DNA of 64,000 nucleotides from Bacillota bacterium (GTDB taxonomy: Bacteria; Bacillota; Clostridia; DSM-8532). Position 1 is the first letter of the stretch. Each line of letters begins with the position of its first letter. The DNA is taken from the NCBI GenBank assembly GCA_023415825.1, contig JAEZJF010000024.1:310001-374000 (forward strand), given 5' to 3'. The translations under genes were made by a program, and so were the position numbers. The notes beneath the pieces were generated by a model. That model was not told the origin of the DNA. It did no database searches and saw only the letters and a list, made by a program, of their open reading frames with translations. Below, piece after piece: positions 34,492-43,616 of the stretch.

Positions 34492-35325
34492 TTATCCTTT
34501 CACGCCTGACGTGGCTATGCCCTCTACAAAATACTTCTGGCTGAAGACAAAGAGAATGACAATTGGAATAATAGCACTGGTGGCCGCCGCCATGGTCAGC
34601 TCGTCTCGCCGCAGTTCATCCTGCATATACCAGCGAATCGCCATGGAAACGGTATATAATTCTTCTTTTACCAGGAAGATCAACGGACTCATATATTCAT
34701 TCCAGTTGCTAATACAGGCCAGCACCGTAAGCGATACCATAGCCGGCTTAGTCAGAGGCGTGAGAATTTGGGCAAAAATGCGCACATGGCCCGCGCCATC
34801 AATTTTAGCCGCTTCCATTAGATCGTTGGGCAAGCCCATGTAGAACTGGCGCAACATAAAAATCGCCGTCGTGCTGAACCATCCAGGTAAAATAATGGCC
34901 CATAGGTTATTATAAAGTCCAATTGACTTAAACAGCATAAATCTTGGTATAATGGTCACCTGGGACGGAATCATCATGGATGCAAGAAATAGCATAAAGA
35001 TAATATTTTTGCCTTTGAAATCCACCTTGGCAAAGGCATAAGCTGCCGGAGCGGCCACAATCAGATGTCCGATTACGCTTATGATGGTGATGAACAGTGT
35101 ATTACCATAGGCCCTGACCATGCTCATGCTTTCATCTGTCCAGATTGTCTTATAATTATCCCAGCGAAATTTTGACGGAAACAAGTGATAGTCCACCGCA
35201 AAAACTTCATTGGTGCTTTTCAGCGAGGTCAAAATCATCCATACTAGCGGCATTAAAAATGCTATTGCCAGCACTGCAAGTACAAAGGTGCGGATGATAA
35301 TACCACGATTGCTAGTCTTTTTCAT
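34492..35325 (-). CDS. Sugar ABC transporter permease (MalG/UgpE type)
   Basis: 277 residues, six helices, EAA loop LMEAAKIDGAGHVRIFAQILTPLTKP near residue 175. It follows the partner permease by 16 bp. Substrate specificity is set by the binding protein upstream. No ATPase gene is present in the locus. Confidence 0.92.
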   Translation of the reverse strand: MKKTSNRGIIIRTFVLAVLAIAFLMPLVWMILTSLKSTNEVFAVDYHLFPSKFRWDNYKTIWTDESMSMVRAYGNTLFITIISVIGHLIVAAPAAYAFAKVDFKGKNIIFMLFLASMMIPSQVTIIPRFMLFKSIGLYNNLWAIILPGWFSTTAIFMLRQFYMGLPNDLMEAAKIDGAGHVRIFAQILTPLTKPAMVSLTVLACISNWNEYMSPLIFLVKEELYTVSMAIRWYMQDELRRDELTMAAATSAIIPIVILFVFSQKYFVEGIATSGVKG

Positions 35326-35341
35326 ATTTTTTCCCCTTCCT

Positions 35342-36229
35342 CTAGTAATGGACCCACTTTTTTTGTCCCCAAAAATTCAGCAGGGTGATGCCCAGAATAA
35401 TAGCAAACAGCACAACAGCTTCGGCACTTGCGTAGCCAAATTTATAGCCGTTAAAAGCGTTGCCGTAAATCTCGGTTACCATGGAGGCGTTGGCCCTGGC
35501 CGCCGTGCCCAAAGTCATGATATTAATGGCACTGAACACCTTAAAAGCCGCGATCAAACGCACTACCAGAAGATAGAAGGTGGTGGGCGAGATCATAGGG
35601 AAGGTAATCTTTATGAATTGCTTAGCCCCTGTGGCCCCATCTAGATCCGCCGCTTCATAAAGTTCTCTGGGAATATTCTGGAGTGCCGCCATGTAGATAA
35701 TCAGCTCATAACCAATGGCCGTCCATACCAGAAGCAGTATAATGGGAATCTTGTTAAAACGGGTATCGGCCATCCAGTTGGGTAGATTGCTGAAACCGAG
35801 AGACCTAAAAAGAAGATTGACCACGCCGTCTTCGCGGAACATAAATTTAAATACGGCGGCCAAAGCAACTGCACTGGAGATGTAAGGGATAAAGAAGGCA
35901 AAGCGCAGCGTCTTCTTTAAGTAAACCTTATTGTTAAGCATATAGGCCAGAATCAAAGAAATCAGGATAGTTGTGGGAACGGTGGCTACCGCATACACAA
36001 GTGTGTTTTTCAGAGCCATTGCATAGGTTCTATCTGTCGCCAGGTCCTTAAAATTTTCCAGACCAACCCACTTTATTCCTTTAAAACCCGAAAGAAAGTT
36101 CCAATTGGTAAAGGAGAGGAAGATGGAAAAAATAAAAGGAAAAGCTACCAGTACAAGAAAGACCACAAGAGCCGGCATCACAAAGGCGTAGCCCACTAAA
36201 TTTTCTTTCTGTTTGAGTCGGTTATTCAT
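35342..36229 (-). CDS. Sugar ABC transporter permease (MalF/UgpA type)
   Basis: 295 residues, six helices, with the periplasmic-loop-free N terminus of Gram-positive MalF proteins and the EAA loop LYEAADLDGATGAKQFIKITFPMI near residue 195. It lies 85 bp behind the binding-protein gene. Confidence 0.92.
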   Translation of the reverse strand: MNNRLKQKENLVGYAFVMPALVVFLVLVAFPFIFSIFLSFTNWNFLSGFKGIKWVGLENFKDLATDRTYAMALKNTLVYAVATVPTTILISLILAYMLNNKVYLKKTLRFAFFIPYISSAVALAAVFKFMFREDGVVNLLFRSLGFSNLPNWMADTRFNKIPIILLLVWTAIGYELIIYMAALQNIPRELYEAADLDGATGAKQFIKITFPMISPTTFYLLVVRLIAAFKVFSAINIMTLGTAARANASMVTEIYGNAFNGYKFGYASAEAVVLFAIILGITLLNFWGQKKWVHY

Positions 36230-36314
36230 TTGATTACCCCATTTCAGTGTGCCACGCTTTGTGCACGCGGCTACAATAGGTCAATTTGACAGATTTCCGG
36301 TTATGATATCATGA

Positions 36315-37745
36315 TTACTTCGCTTTTTTAATAGCTTCATCAGCCATTGCAGCGGCCTCGTTCAATGCGTCCCTGACCGACATCTCACCATTAGCGGCAT
36401 ACATTCCGTACTCAACAACATACTTGGTCACGTCGGAATACGCGTCAATGATGGTTTCAACGTAAGAAGGATTCTCGTAGTTAACTACATATTTCTTGAA
36501 GCTCTCTACGTCAATAATCTTGGAAGCCTCGGCCTCAGATCCGAATACCAAATCGACAAGGCTGCTGACATCGGTACCTTTCCAGGTTGACTGGTGTCCT
36601 GCTACGATTAGAGAACGGGAACCATAGGTAGAAAAATATTTGAGGAATGCCCAGGCAGCTGCTTCGTCCTTGCAGCCCGTTGTAATTCCCGCATGGGAGT
36701 ACACTGAGATACCTGACATATAGTTAGTCTGACCCTTTTCCTCAACGGGGTAGGGAGCAAAATAGGTAAGAGAATCCATAGGATAGTTCTTAGTATCACG
36801 AAGGAAACGGACTATATTGGAGCAGATGGCCGAAGCTACGGTACCGTCAGTGTAAACCATTTGTGTCTGAAGGTTATCGGCACGGTATGTTTTAAGCGGG
36901 AACCAAATGCCTTCTTCATTCTCAGCCTTCAGCTTACGCTCAAGGGAGTTGACAATCAAATCGGAGTTAAGACTGCTCAATCCGGTTTCATTATTATACA
37001 TGGCGTCCTTACCTGTTACCTGATACTTGGCATAGGTATAGTAGTTAACTGAATGATAATCGCTGCCGCCATATACCAGGGTCTTGCCGCTGTCATCCTT
37101 TTTGGTCATCTTTCTGCAAGCTTCAAAATATTCGTCCCATGTCCACTCTGTGGGGATATCTCCTAAACCGGCTTCGTCCCAGGCATTTTTATTGATGGAG
37201 ATAAAATAGGACATGCCGCCGCAGGGAAGAGAATATACTTTGTTTTTATACTTGTAAACATCGGTTCCCCAATTGGCTATAAGATCAATGTTCTCTTTGG
37301 CTACTTTGTCTGTCAAATCAAGATACAGGCCGTTTTCCCAACGGTTATAGGTTTGATTAAGACCAAAACTTGCCAGAACATCCACTTCTCCTGCCATTAT
37401 GGCGGTGTTAACGCTCAGGTTGCCGTCAGCGTTGTTATTGTAGGTTGTAAGTGCGACCTTGATGTTAGGGTATTCTTTATTGAAGTCTGCTATCATGTCA
37501 TCCATACCCTGGTCACCTTTGAAAGGAATCCAGAAACGCACTGTTCCTGCAATGGATTTGTCATCCTCATAAATCCATGATGTAATATCACTGGGATCTT
37601 TAGTGGCATCAGGGGTTGTGACCGGAGATGAGCTTGGTGTTGTAGAGTCACTGGGTCCCGGTGCTGGAGCTTTGTTGCCGCAAGCCGTTATTCCAAACAG
37701 CATGGTTGCGGCCAGAAGGAGCGACATAACTTTTCTCTTAATCAT
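36315..37745 (-). CDS. Sugar ABC transporter substrate-binding lipoprotein (CUT1)
   Basis: 476 residues. Lipoprotein signal LFGITAC (Cys22), Pro/Ser/Thr linker to ~50, then a family 1 binding-protein fold starting SIAGTVRFWIPFKGDQGMDDMIADFNKEYP. The ligand is unknown. The neighbours (FAD oxidoreductases, SDR, SGNH esterase) suggest a modified sugar or polyol glycoside. Confidence 0.9.
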   Translation of the reverse strand: MIKRKVMSLLLAATMLFGITACGNKAPAPGPSDSTTPSSSPVTTPDATKDPSDITSWIYEDDKSIAGTVRFWIPFKGDQGMDDMIADFNKEYPNIKVALTTYNNNADGNLSVNTAIMAGEVDVLASFGLNQTYNRWENGLYLDLTDKVAKENIDLIANWGTDVYKYKNKVYSLPCGGMSYFISINKNAWDEAGLGDIPTEWTWDEYFEACRKMTKKDDSGKTLVYGGSDYHSVNYYTYAKYQVTGKDAMYNNETGLSSLNSDLIVNSLERKLKAENEEGIWFPLKTYRADNLQTQMVYTDGTVASAICSNIVRFLRDTKNYPMDSLTYFAPYPVEEKGQTNYMSGISVYSHAGITTGCKDEAAAWAFLKYFSTYGSRSLIVAGHQSTWKGTDVSSLVDLVFGSEAEASKIIDVESFKKYVVNYENPSYVETIIDAYSDVTKYVVEYGMYAANGEMSVRDALNEAAAMADEAIKKAK

Positions 37746-37799
37746 GTTCCTAACCTCACTTTTATATTATTTTTTATTAGTAACACGCATTTGCGCAGA

Positions 37800-39188
37800 C
37801 TAATCCTGTGGTAAAAATGCGCCCTGTTCAATCAGGGCCTTTTGAAGTTCCTTAATATCAATTTCTCTTACAGGCTCACACTTTTTGGAAGCCATGGCAG
37901 CCGCTATTCCGGCCGCTTGCCCCATTCCCATACATGGCGGCATTACACGGATGGCTCCTGAGGCTTCTGACGATGCTGACACACAACGCCCGGCCACCAA
38001 AAGGTTTTCAATGACCAGAGGCGTTAGACAGCGGTAGGGAATGCCGTACCATTTCCCATTTCGGATAGTCAAATATTCATTGCTGGTCGGGCCATAGCGT
38101 CCGTGAATATCCACCGAATTGGATGCCAGCAGAATGCTGTCCTCGGGTACGCAGCCTTCCAGAATGTCATCCAGATCCAAGACGTAATCGCCGTGGATAT
38201 GCCGGCTTTCCCTGACTCCCAGCGTTGAAGCTGAGCTGAGCATTTTTGCATTTTCACATCCCGGAACATACTTTCGCAAAAAGGCAAAAATCTCTTCTAC
38301 CTGCTGACGTCCCACGATTTCTCCATGGGTCAAGCTCTCATTATTTGTAGCGTCAAGCCCCATGATCCTTGAGGTATTAACATTCCATTCATCTGGTTTA
38401 ACACCTCTGAACAACCCAACCGAAACACGTTCCAAACTCCAGTCGCCATTTTCTCTCGCCTCGGTCACCCGCCAGTGAAGTGAACGGTAGTTGACGCCGT
38501 CTTTCCTATAAAAATTGTTCTTGTTTTTTTCTATATCTGCTTCAACGGCTTTTTCATCTACGTTTCCAATTCTGAAAAACATGGTCCCAGGCTGCATGGT
38601 TCCGCTTCCTTTGCGCCCTTTATGATAAGGAACCCCGCAACGGTAAGCCAGATCGCCGTCACCAGTGCAGTCAATGAAGATTTTAGCCCAAAGCTCCTCC
38701 ATACCGGATTTCGAGTGTATAGTCAACTTTGTAATCTTAGTTCCGGAAAGAATGGGCTCTATTAAGGTTGTGTGATACAGTATCCTCACACCGGCTTCTT
38801 GCAGCATTTCATCCATAACCCGTTTTAATATTTCAGGGTCAAAGGGCGTCACATGGTCGTGGCCGTCTATAATCCACGAGGTAAAGGCAGTCCCCGCCCG
38901 CACTTTGGAGGGATGTATTGCTCCATCACGGTCCACAAGCCTGTCAATTAACTCACTGAACAGGCCACGAATAATCATTTCCTCACCTTTGCTGTCATAG
39001 CTGGTCATAAAGGGGCCAACCAGTCCTCGGGTAGCCATGCCGCCTGCACAACCACCCTGCTCAACCAAGATAGTTTTTGCCCCGGCTCTTGCTGCTGCAA
39101 CCGCCGCGGCAAACCCGCTCGGACCACCACCAATAACTGCTACATCTGTCTCATAGGGCTGTTTTATATTCACTAAATCTTGTGTCAT
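37800..39188 (-). CDS. FAD-dependent oxidoreductase (PF12831-type), paralogue 1
   Basis: 462 residues from the chosen start. N-terminal FAD-binding Rossmann motif GGGPSG at 20-25, then KTILVEQGGCAGGMATRGLVGPF; the second nucleotide segment is IFIDCTGDGDLAYRCGVPY near 185; the C-terminal signature is RVMPPCMGMGQAAGIAAAMA. In-frame codons extend 13 residues further up, but GAGGTC near 39197-39202 best fits the ATG at 39188. Members of this family stand in many sugar-utilisation loci without a defined reaction. The flavin, and oxidation of a sugar or polyol hydroxyl, are family inference. Confidence 0.85.
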   Translation of the reverse strand: MTQDLVNIKQPYETDVAVIGGGPSGFAAAVAAARAGAKTILVEQGGCAGGMATRGLVGPFMTSYDSKGEEMIIRGLFSELIDRLVDRDGAIHPSKVRAGTAFTSWIIDGHDHVTPFDPEILKRVMDEMLQEAGVRILYHTTLIEPILSGTKITKLTIHSKSGMEELWAKIFIDCTGDGDLAYRCGVPYHKGRKGSGTMQPGTMFFRIGNVDEKAVEADIEKNKNNFYRKDGVNYRSLHWRVTEARENGDWSLERVSVGLFRGVKPDEWNVNTSRIMGLDATNNESLTHGEIVGRQQVEEIFAFLRKYVPGCENAKMLSSASTLGVRESRHIHGDYVLDLDDILEGCVPEDSILLASNSVDIHGRYGPTSNEYLTIRNGKWYGIPYRCLTPLVIENLLVAGRCVSASSEASGAIRVMPPCMGMGQAAGIAAAMASKKCEPVREIDIKELQKALIEQGAFLPQD

Positions 39189-39238
39189 AAATAAAGACCT
39201 CATTTTTATTTTTTTCGCTCTATTCATAGAACCCTACA

Positions 39239-40537
39239 TTATTTTTCAAACAACTCTGCACCACAAGCCTGCAGTTCCTTTTGCAAATCATGATAATCCA
39301 GCTGGGATGGCAGAATCCCTTTCCCTGCACACAACGCTGCCGCCAAGCCTGCCGCTTGTCCCGTTGCCAGTGCAATTCCCATAACACGATAGGAAGCGTG
39401 GGCTCTATGAGTTCCGGAGATACACCTTCCAGCTAAAAGCAGACCCTCTACCTTCTGGGGAATCAAGCACCTAAGAGGAATATCATAGGGTTCCGCCACT
39501 TTTGATTGTCCCTCGGCTTGTCCGCCTCCACTGGGATTATGTATATCAATTAGAAACCATGCCTTATGAACCACTACATCTTCGAAACGGCTCCCTTTTT
39601 CTACATCCTCATCAGACAAAATGTACTGTCCCATGATACGCCGTGTCTCACGAACCCCCAGAGTTGATGCGGATGCTTTTACTCTGCACTGCTCGTATCC
39701 TGGTACATTTCGCTGTAAAAACTCTACAATTTGTGGGATTTGCTTGCGCGCTTCCAGATCTGCAAAAGCTATTTGGGTAGATATCAACGAATTAATATCA
39801 TTTACCTGAGTTGCATTGACTTGGCGCTCACCTAGATAATAGGTTCTGTGCAGTCTGACAATGGATACGTTTTTAGGGAGCTCGCCTCTGTCACGAGCCT
39901 CTTTGCACAACCCGGTGTAACTACGGCCATCGGGTAACTTCACAGGATCGCTTCCCCCAAAGCAAGTTAATGCATGCGCTTCGTCTACATCCTCCAAAGT
40001 AAATTCGACGCTAACCGGCTGGGACCGTCCATCCTGATCACGTCCCTGAACAAAGGGCGCGCCTGCCTGCGCCGCAATAAAACCGTCACCGGTGGCATCC
40101 ATAAAAACCTTTGCCCTCATTAAGGCAGGGCCTTGCTGGGTTCCAACAATCAGACCTGTCAGTCTATCATCTTCCTTTACCACATTCACCACAGGCGAAT
40201 GCAAATGAACCTCAACGCCGTTGTCTACAAGGAACTTCAATAAAAAATACTTTGCCTCCTCGGGGTCGATACGCACTTCCCAGCCATTTCTGGTTCTTAT
40301 TTTTTCTGCATCCTCGTGTCCCTGGCCCAGTAATTCAACAACTTCGTGATACATGGTGGATGGCGCCATAAAGCCCAGAATGGGATTAACATGGCCGGAA
40401 GTCATCATGCCTCCTACTATACCAAACCTTTCTATAATAGCTGTTTTCATGCCGTGTCGTGCAGCTGATACTGCTGCGCCAATACCGGCAGGTCCACCTC
40501 CAGCCACCACTACATCATAGGTTCCAAGTTCCAACAT
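39239..40537 (-). CDS. FAD-dependent oxidoreductase (PF12831-type), paralogue 2
   Basis: 432 residues. GGGPAG at 13-18, KTAIIERFGIVGGMMTSGHVNPI, VFMDATGDGFIAAQAGAPFV near 165, and a conserved ASTLGVRETRRIMGQYILS segment shared with the other two paralogues. First gene of the minus-strand run toward the transporter; two LacI-type operators lie 125-169 bp upstream of its start. Different lengths and substitution patterns among the three paralogues suggest different substrates or steps. Confidence 0.85.
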   Translation of the reverse strand: MLELGTYDVVVAGGGPAGIGAAVSAARHGMKTAIIERFGIVGGMMTSGHVNPILGFMAPSTMYHEVVELLGQGHEDAEKIRTRNGWEVRIDPEEAKYFLLKFLVDNGVEVHLHSPVVNVVKEDDRLTGLIVGTQQGPALMRAKVFMDATGDGFIAAQAGAPFVQGRDQDGRSQPVSVEFTLEDVDEAHALTCFGGSDPVKLPDGRSYTGLCKEARDRGELPKNVSIVRLHRTYYLGERQVNATQVNDINSLISTQIAFADLEARKQIPQIVEFLQRNVPGYEQCRVKASASTLGVRETRRIMGQYILSDEDVEKGSRFEDVVVHKAWFLIDIHNPSGGGQAEGQSKVAEPYDIPLRCLIPQKVEGLLLAGRCISGTHRAHASYRVMGIALATGQAAGLAAALCAGKGILPSQLDYHDLQKELQACGAELFEK

Positions 40538-40661
40538 TTGCTATCCCCTCTCAAACTTGCTCATTATCACTTAGATCAACAACTTTACGCCACTTGTTTC
40601 AGGCACCCTATATTCCCGCAATTATTTCGCATTCCCTAAAATTAACGCGACTCCCATTTTT

Positions 40662-40675
40662 TTGAACCGGTCTAA
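40662..40675. promoter_or_regulatory. LacI-type operator, FAD2 promoter region (proximal)
   Basis: TTGAACCGGTCTAA. It matches the locus consensus except for A at position 4. A second, identical 14-mer lies 31 bp away, about three helical turns, on the same face of the DNA. Confidence 0.7.
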
Positions 40676-40692
40676 TCTTAGAGCGACGTTTT

Positions 40693-40706
40693 TTGAACCG
40701 GTCTAA
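40693..40706. promoter_or_regulatory. LacI-type operator, FAD2 promoter region (distal)
   Basis: TTGAACCGGTCTAA, identical to the proximal site. Confidence 0.7.
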
Positions 40707-40840
40707 ACTTAAAGTAAATAAAAACAATTGGTGAAAAAATAAAAACCTAAACATATATAGTTATACGTTGTGAACTTTTGGATATTGTTTTTCTTAATAA
40801 TAGAAATTTTTAGTTTGTCAATTTATTTGATTTGTCAAAT

Positions 40841-41884
40841 TTACTTGTTTCTGCGATCATATACACTATCACGTATCACAAGATCCGCCGGAATTACAAT
40901 TCTTTCCGGAGGTTTATTGGGATTTTCCAGCCTTTTCAGAAGACAGTTTGCCGCCTGCTGCCCCAGTTGCTCCTTATGAATATTGACAGCGGTCAACGCG
41001 GGAGTCGCGTAACCCGCCAAGGCCGAATCATCATAGCCTATAACAGAGATTTCCTCCGGCACAGTAACACCCATCTCATACAAATAGCTTCTGGCACCTA
41101 ACACCAACTGGGTATTGGCAGCTACGATCCCATCGGGACGATTCCCCGCATCCCAGAATTTTTTAAATGCTTCCTTGCTGCTTTTGCCATTGTTAAAACG
41201 GCACTGCAGAATCCAACTTTCATCAATGGGAATGCCTAATTCTGTCGAGGTCCGTAAGACCTCTGCTTTCCGCAAAAAAGTACTGGCATATATGTCCGGG
41301 CCGTTAATATAGCACAATTTACGATGCCCCATTTGGTGCATATACGTTAAACAAAGGCGCACGCCTTCGGCAGGGTCAGCCATAATGGAATCTATTCCCT
41401 CCATAAAGCTGTTAACACCCACCATCACAAAGGGAAAATTCATATCCATTAATTTATTTAGCATTCTTTCGTGATAAGGAGTACCTACAATAAAGGCCCC
41501 ATCAACCCGGTTATTTCTTATGGCTCTGGGTAATTCATCAGAGTGCTTCACCGAAGAAAAATATTCAGTAATGACGCCGTAATCAGTGTCAACCAGACCC
41601 TCAATGATGCCTGTGCTGATATTATATGAGCTTAACCCGGTACGCTGGTCGAAATCATAGCTCACCCTGGACGTATCATCCTGCATAATGATAATGCCCA
41701 AATGATAGGTACTGCGGCTACTCAGGCCCCGAGCGTTGCTGTTTGGGACATAGTTCATTTCTTTAATCACTTGCAACACTCGCTCACGGGTATCTTCCTT
41801 AGGAAGCTGACTATTGTTCAGAACCAGCGAGACTGTACTGCGAGAAACTCCCGCACGTTTGGCTACGTCACGTATGGTGGCCAT
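40841..41884 (-). CDS. LacI-family transcriptional regulator
   Basis: 347 residues. N-terminal helix-turn-helix ATIRDVAKRAGVSRSTVSLVLNNSQ and hinge helix NSNARGLSSRST, then a periplasmic-binding-protein-like sensor domain (GAFIVGTPYHERMLNKLMDMNFPFVMVGV; VIGYDDSALAGYATPALTAVNIHKEQLG). It probably binds the eight 14-bp palindromes of this region, including one in its own promoter, and releases them on binding a sugar. GGAGG lies before the ATG. The divergent gene is the third FAD oxidoreductase. Confidence 0.93.
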   Translation of the reverse strand: MATIRDVAKRAGVSRSTVSLVLNNSQLPKEDTRERVLQVIKEMNYVPNSNARGLSSRSTYHLGIIIMQDDTSRVSYDFDQRTGLSSYNISTGIIEGLVDTDYGVITEYFSSVKHSDELPRAIRNNRVDGAFIVGTPYHERMLNKLMDMNFPFVMVGVNSFMEGIDSIMADPAEGVRLCLTYMHQMGHRKLCYINGPDIYASTFLRKAEVLRTSTELGIPIDESWILQCRFNNGKSSKEAFKKFWDAGNRPDGIVAANTQLVLGARSYLYEMGVTVPEEISVIGYDDSALAGYATPALTAVNIHKEQLGQQAANCLLKRLENPNKPPERIVIPADLVIRDSVYDRRNK

Positions 41885-41968
41885 TGATAATCAGTCCTCC
41901 ATTCTCGGGTCACTACTACTATTCTCATCACTCATCACTTAGCAGTTATAAATTCGAACTTTGGTATT

Positions 41969-41997
41969 ATCATATATTAGACCGATCTAAACGTCAA
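41969..41997 (-). promoter_or_regulatory. Promoter of the lacI-type gene with operator in the spacer
   Basis: Minus strand: -35 TTGACG (41992-41997), 17-bp spacer, -10 TATGAT (41969-41974). The operator TTAGACCGATCTAA (41977-41990, given on the plus strand) fills the spacer, leaving 1 bp on the -35 side and 2 bp on the -10 side. Binding there would block RNA polymerase, so the regulator should repress itself. Confidence 0.8.
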
Positions 41998-42063
41998 GTC
42001 TTTTAGTAAGTTTTTTCAATTACCTTTTTTGCCCAACAAATATTCAACCTGATTACAAGATTC

Positions 42064-42092
42064 TTGACTTTTGGATCGTTCTAATTTATCAT
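42064..42092 (+). promoter_or_regulatory. Promoter of FAD oxidoreductase 3 with operator in the spacer
   Basis: -35 TTGACT (42064-42069), 17-bp spacer, -10 TATCAT (42087-42092). The operator TTGGATCGTTCTAA (42071-42084) sits in the spacer with the same 1-bp and 2-bp margins as in the lacI promoter. Confidence 0.8.
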
Positions 42093-42096
42093 GTTA

Positions 42097-42110
42097 TTGG
42101 ATCGTTCTAA
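42097..42110. promoter_or_regulatory. LacI-type operator near the FAD3 transcription start
   Basis: TTGGATCGTTCTAA, identical to the spacer operator and 26 bp downstream of it, covering the expected transcription start region. Confidence 0.75.
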
Positions 42111-42146
42111 ATTATGCTGTGAAGCTTATTGAGAGGAGACTAAACA

Positions 42147-43412
42147 ATGGAAATATACGACGTAGCGGTATGCGGAGGGGGCCCAGCGGGTTTTATAGCT
42201 GCAATTGCAGCTGCACGCAACGGGGCTAAAACCATTCTCATAGAGCGTTATGGTTTTCTTGGTGGGATGGCAACGTTATCTCACGTCAGTCCAATCACGA
42301 CCTTCAACAAAAAAGGAAAGAGGATCGTTGGAGGAATCCCGTTAGAGTTTGTGGAAACAATGGAAAAGCACCGAGGTGCGGATACGAGTTATCCAAGTGG
42401 ACGAGTGCCTTTTGATACTGAAATATATAAGCTTATTGCCCAGAGGATGACCATAAATTCGGGTGTCTCACTCCTGCTCCATTCATACATATCCAGCTGT
42501 ATCATAGAAAACAATAAAATCAAGGCTGTTATTGTCAACAACAAATCGGGAGAACAGAGAATCGAAGCGAAATATTTCATTGATTGTACGGGTGATGCTG
42601 ATGTGGTGAATATGGCGGGATTATCTCATCGAGCAGCAGAAGATGGTGAAGAATTACAGCCTATGACCCTTTGGTTCAGATTGGGTGGAGTCGACACAGA
42701 CAAACTGGAAAACATGGAGATGCGTTATGAAAATGTGCGCTCTGTTAATACTCGTATTAGGGAGAAGTTGATAGCACTAGGCCATGAAAAAGCTGTACCT
42801 AAATTCGGTGGACCGTGGATACTCACAACCCTGAGAAAGGGCGAGGCTACAGTAAACATGTCACGCTTTGCCGGAGATGGAACAGATGTATTAAGTCTGA
42901 CCGAAGCTGAGTGCCTATTAAGAGAAGATGTTTTTAAGCTTGTCGAACTTCTAAAAGAGAATTTCCCGGAATTCAGCAACTCTTATATTATGGACACAGG
43001 TACACAGGTGGGTATACGGGAAACTCGAAGAATAGACGGTATTTATGAAATGACTGTTGATGATATCCTTACATCGAAAGATTTTCCTGATACGGTTGCT
43101 AAAGGCGGACATCCCATGGACATCCACAAGGCGAACAGCAGAGCTCAGGATTTAAGACCTGTGGAGGAAGAATATAATATACCTTACCGATCAATGATTC
43201 TAAAAGAATCGGATAATCTTTTAGTTGCAGGAAGATCCATTTCGGTCTCAAGGGAAGCTTTTGCTTCAGTAAGGGTGCAAGCCACCTGCATGGCCTTGGG
43301 TCAAGCTGCCGGAACAGCATCAGCGCTTTGCTGCGAAAAAGGACTTTCAGTACATAAACTGGATGGCAGTGAGCTTAATTCCATTCTCAAAAAACAGGGT
43401 GCAATCGTATAG
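42147..43412 (+). CDS. FAD-dependent oxidoreductase (PF12831-type), paralogue 3
   Basis: 421 residues. GGGPAG at 10-15, KTILIERYGFLGGMATLSHVSPI, YFIDCTGDADVVNMAGLSH near 145, GIRETRRIDGIYEMTVDDI near 290 and ATCMALGQAAGTASAL at the C-terminal side. It is transcribed away from lacI behind a promoter with two operators and is followed by the mannitol-dehydrogenase-family and kinase genes. Homologous over its full length to paralogues 1 and 2. Confidence 0.86.
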   Translation: MEIYDVAVCGGGPAGFIAAIAAARNGAKTILIERYGFLGGMATLSHVSPITTFNKKGKRIVGGIPLEFVETMEKHRGADTSYPSGRVPFDTEIYKLIAQRMTINSGVSLLLHSYISSCIIENNKIKAVIVNNKSGEQRIEAKYFIDCTGDADVVNMAGLSHRAAEDGEELQPMTLWFRLGGVDTDKLENMEMRYENVRSVNTRIREKLIALGHEKAVPKFGGPWILTTLRKGEATVNMSRFAGDGTDVLSLTEAECLLREDVFKLVELLKENFPEFSNSYIMDTGTQVGIRETRRIDGIYEMTVDDILTSKDFPDTVAKGGHPMDIHKANSRAQDLRPVEEEYNIPYRSMILKESDNLLVAGRSISVSREAFASVRVQATCMALGQAAGTASALCCEKGLSVHKLDGSELNSILKKQGAIV

Positions 43413-43470
43413 AAAGTTTCGAGACTAAAAATAATTTTGTGCTAAGAAGGTCTTTTTTTATTAATTATTT

Positions 43471-43484
43471 TTAGACCGATCTAA
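43471..43484. promoter_or_regulatory. LacI-type operator between FAD3 and the dehydrogenase gene (distal)
   Basis: TTAGACCGATCTAA, identical to the operator in the lacI promoter. It is 108 bp upstream of the next operator, a spacing suited to looping. Confidence 0.7.
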
Positions 43485-43578
43485 ACAACAAAATAATCGC
43501 TATTCTTATAACTAATCGATTAAAGGAAGTGCAATACCGGCCTGTACGAGCTTTTCTATTTTTCTCATTTCTCAAGTT

Positions 43579-43592
43579 TTGGACCGGTCTAT
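43579..43592. promoter_or_regulatory. LacI-type operator upstream of the dehydrogenase gene (proximal)
   Basis: TTGGACCGGTCTAT, one base off the consensus at the end. It lies 25 bp before the ATG and overlaps a possible -10 TATATT (43590-43595). Confidence 0.65.
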
Positions 43593-43616
43593 ATTCTGAA
43601 AGTGAGGTATTGAAAG

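Larger units (their letters stand above)
40538..40840. other. Regulatory gap between lacI-type gene and FAD oxidoreductase 2
   Basis: 303 bp without a gene. It holds the lacI stop region, two operators (40662-40675, 40693-40706) and the presumed promoter of the FAD2-to-propeller operon. I could not place -35 and -10 boxes with confidence. Confidence 0.6.

Noticed and set aside
31861..43592. The 14-bp palindromes as CcpA cre sites
   Set aside because: They lack the TGWAAGCG half of cre. Their TTRGAYC halves, and their clustering around the local LacI gene, fit that regulator instead.
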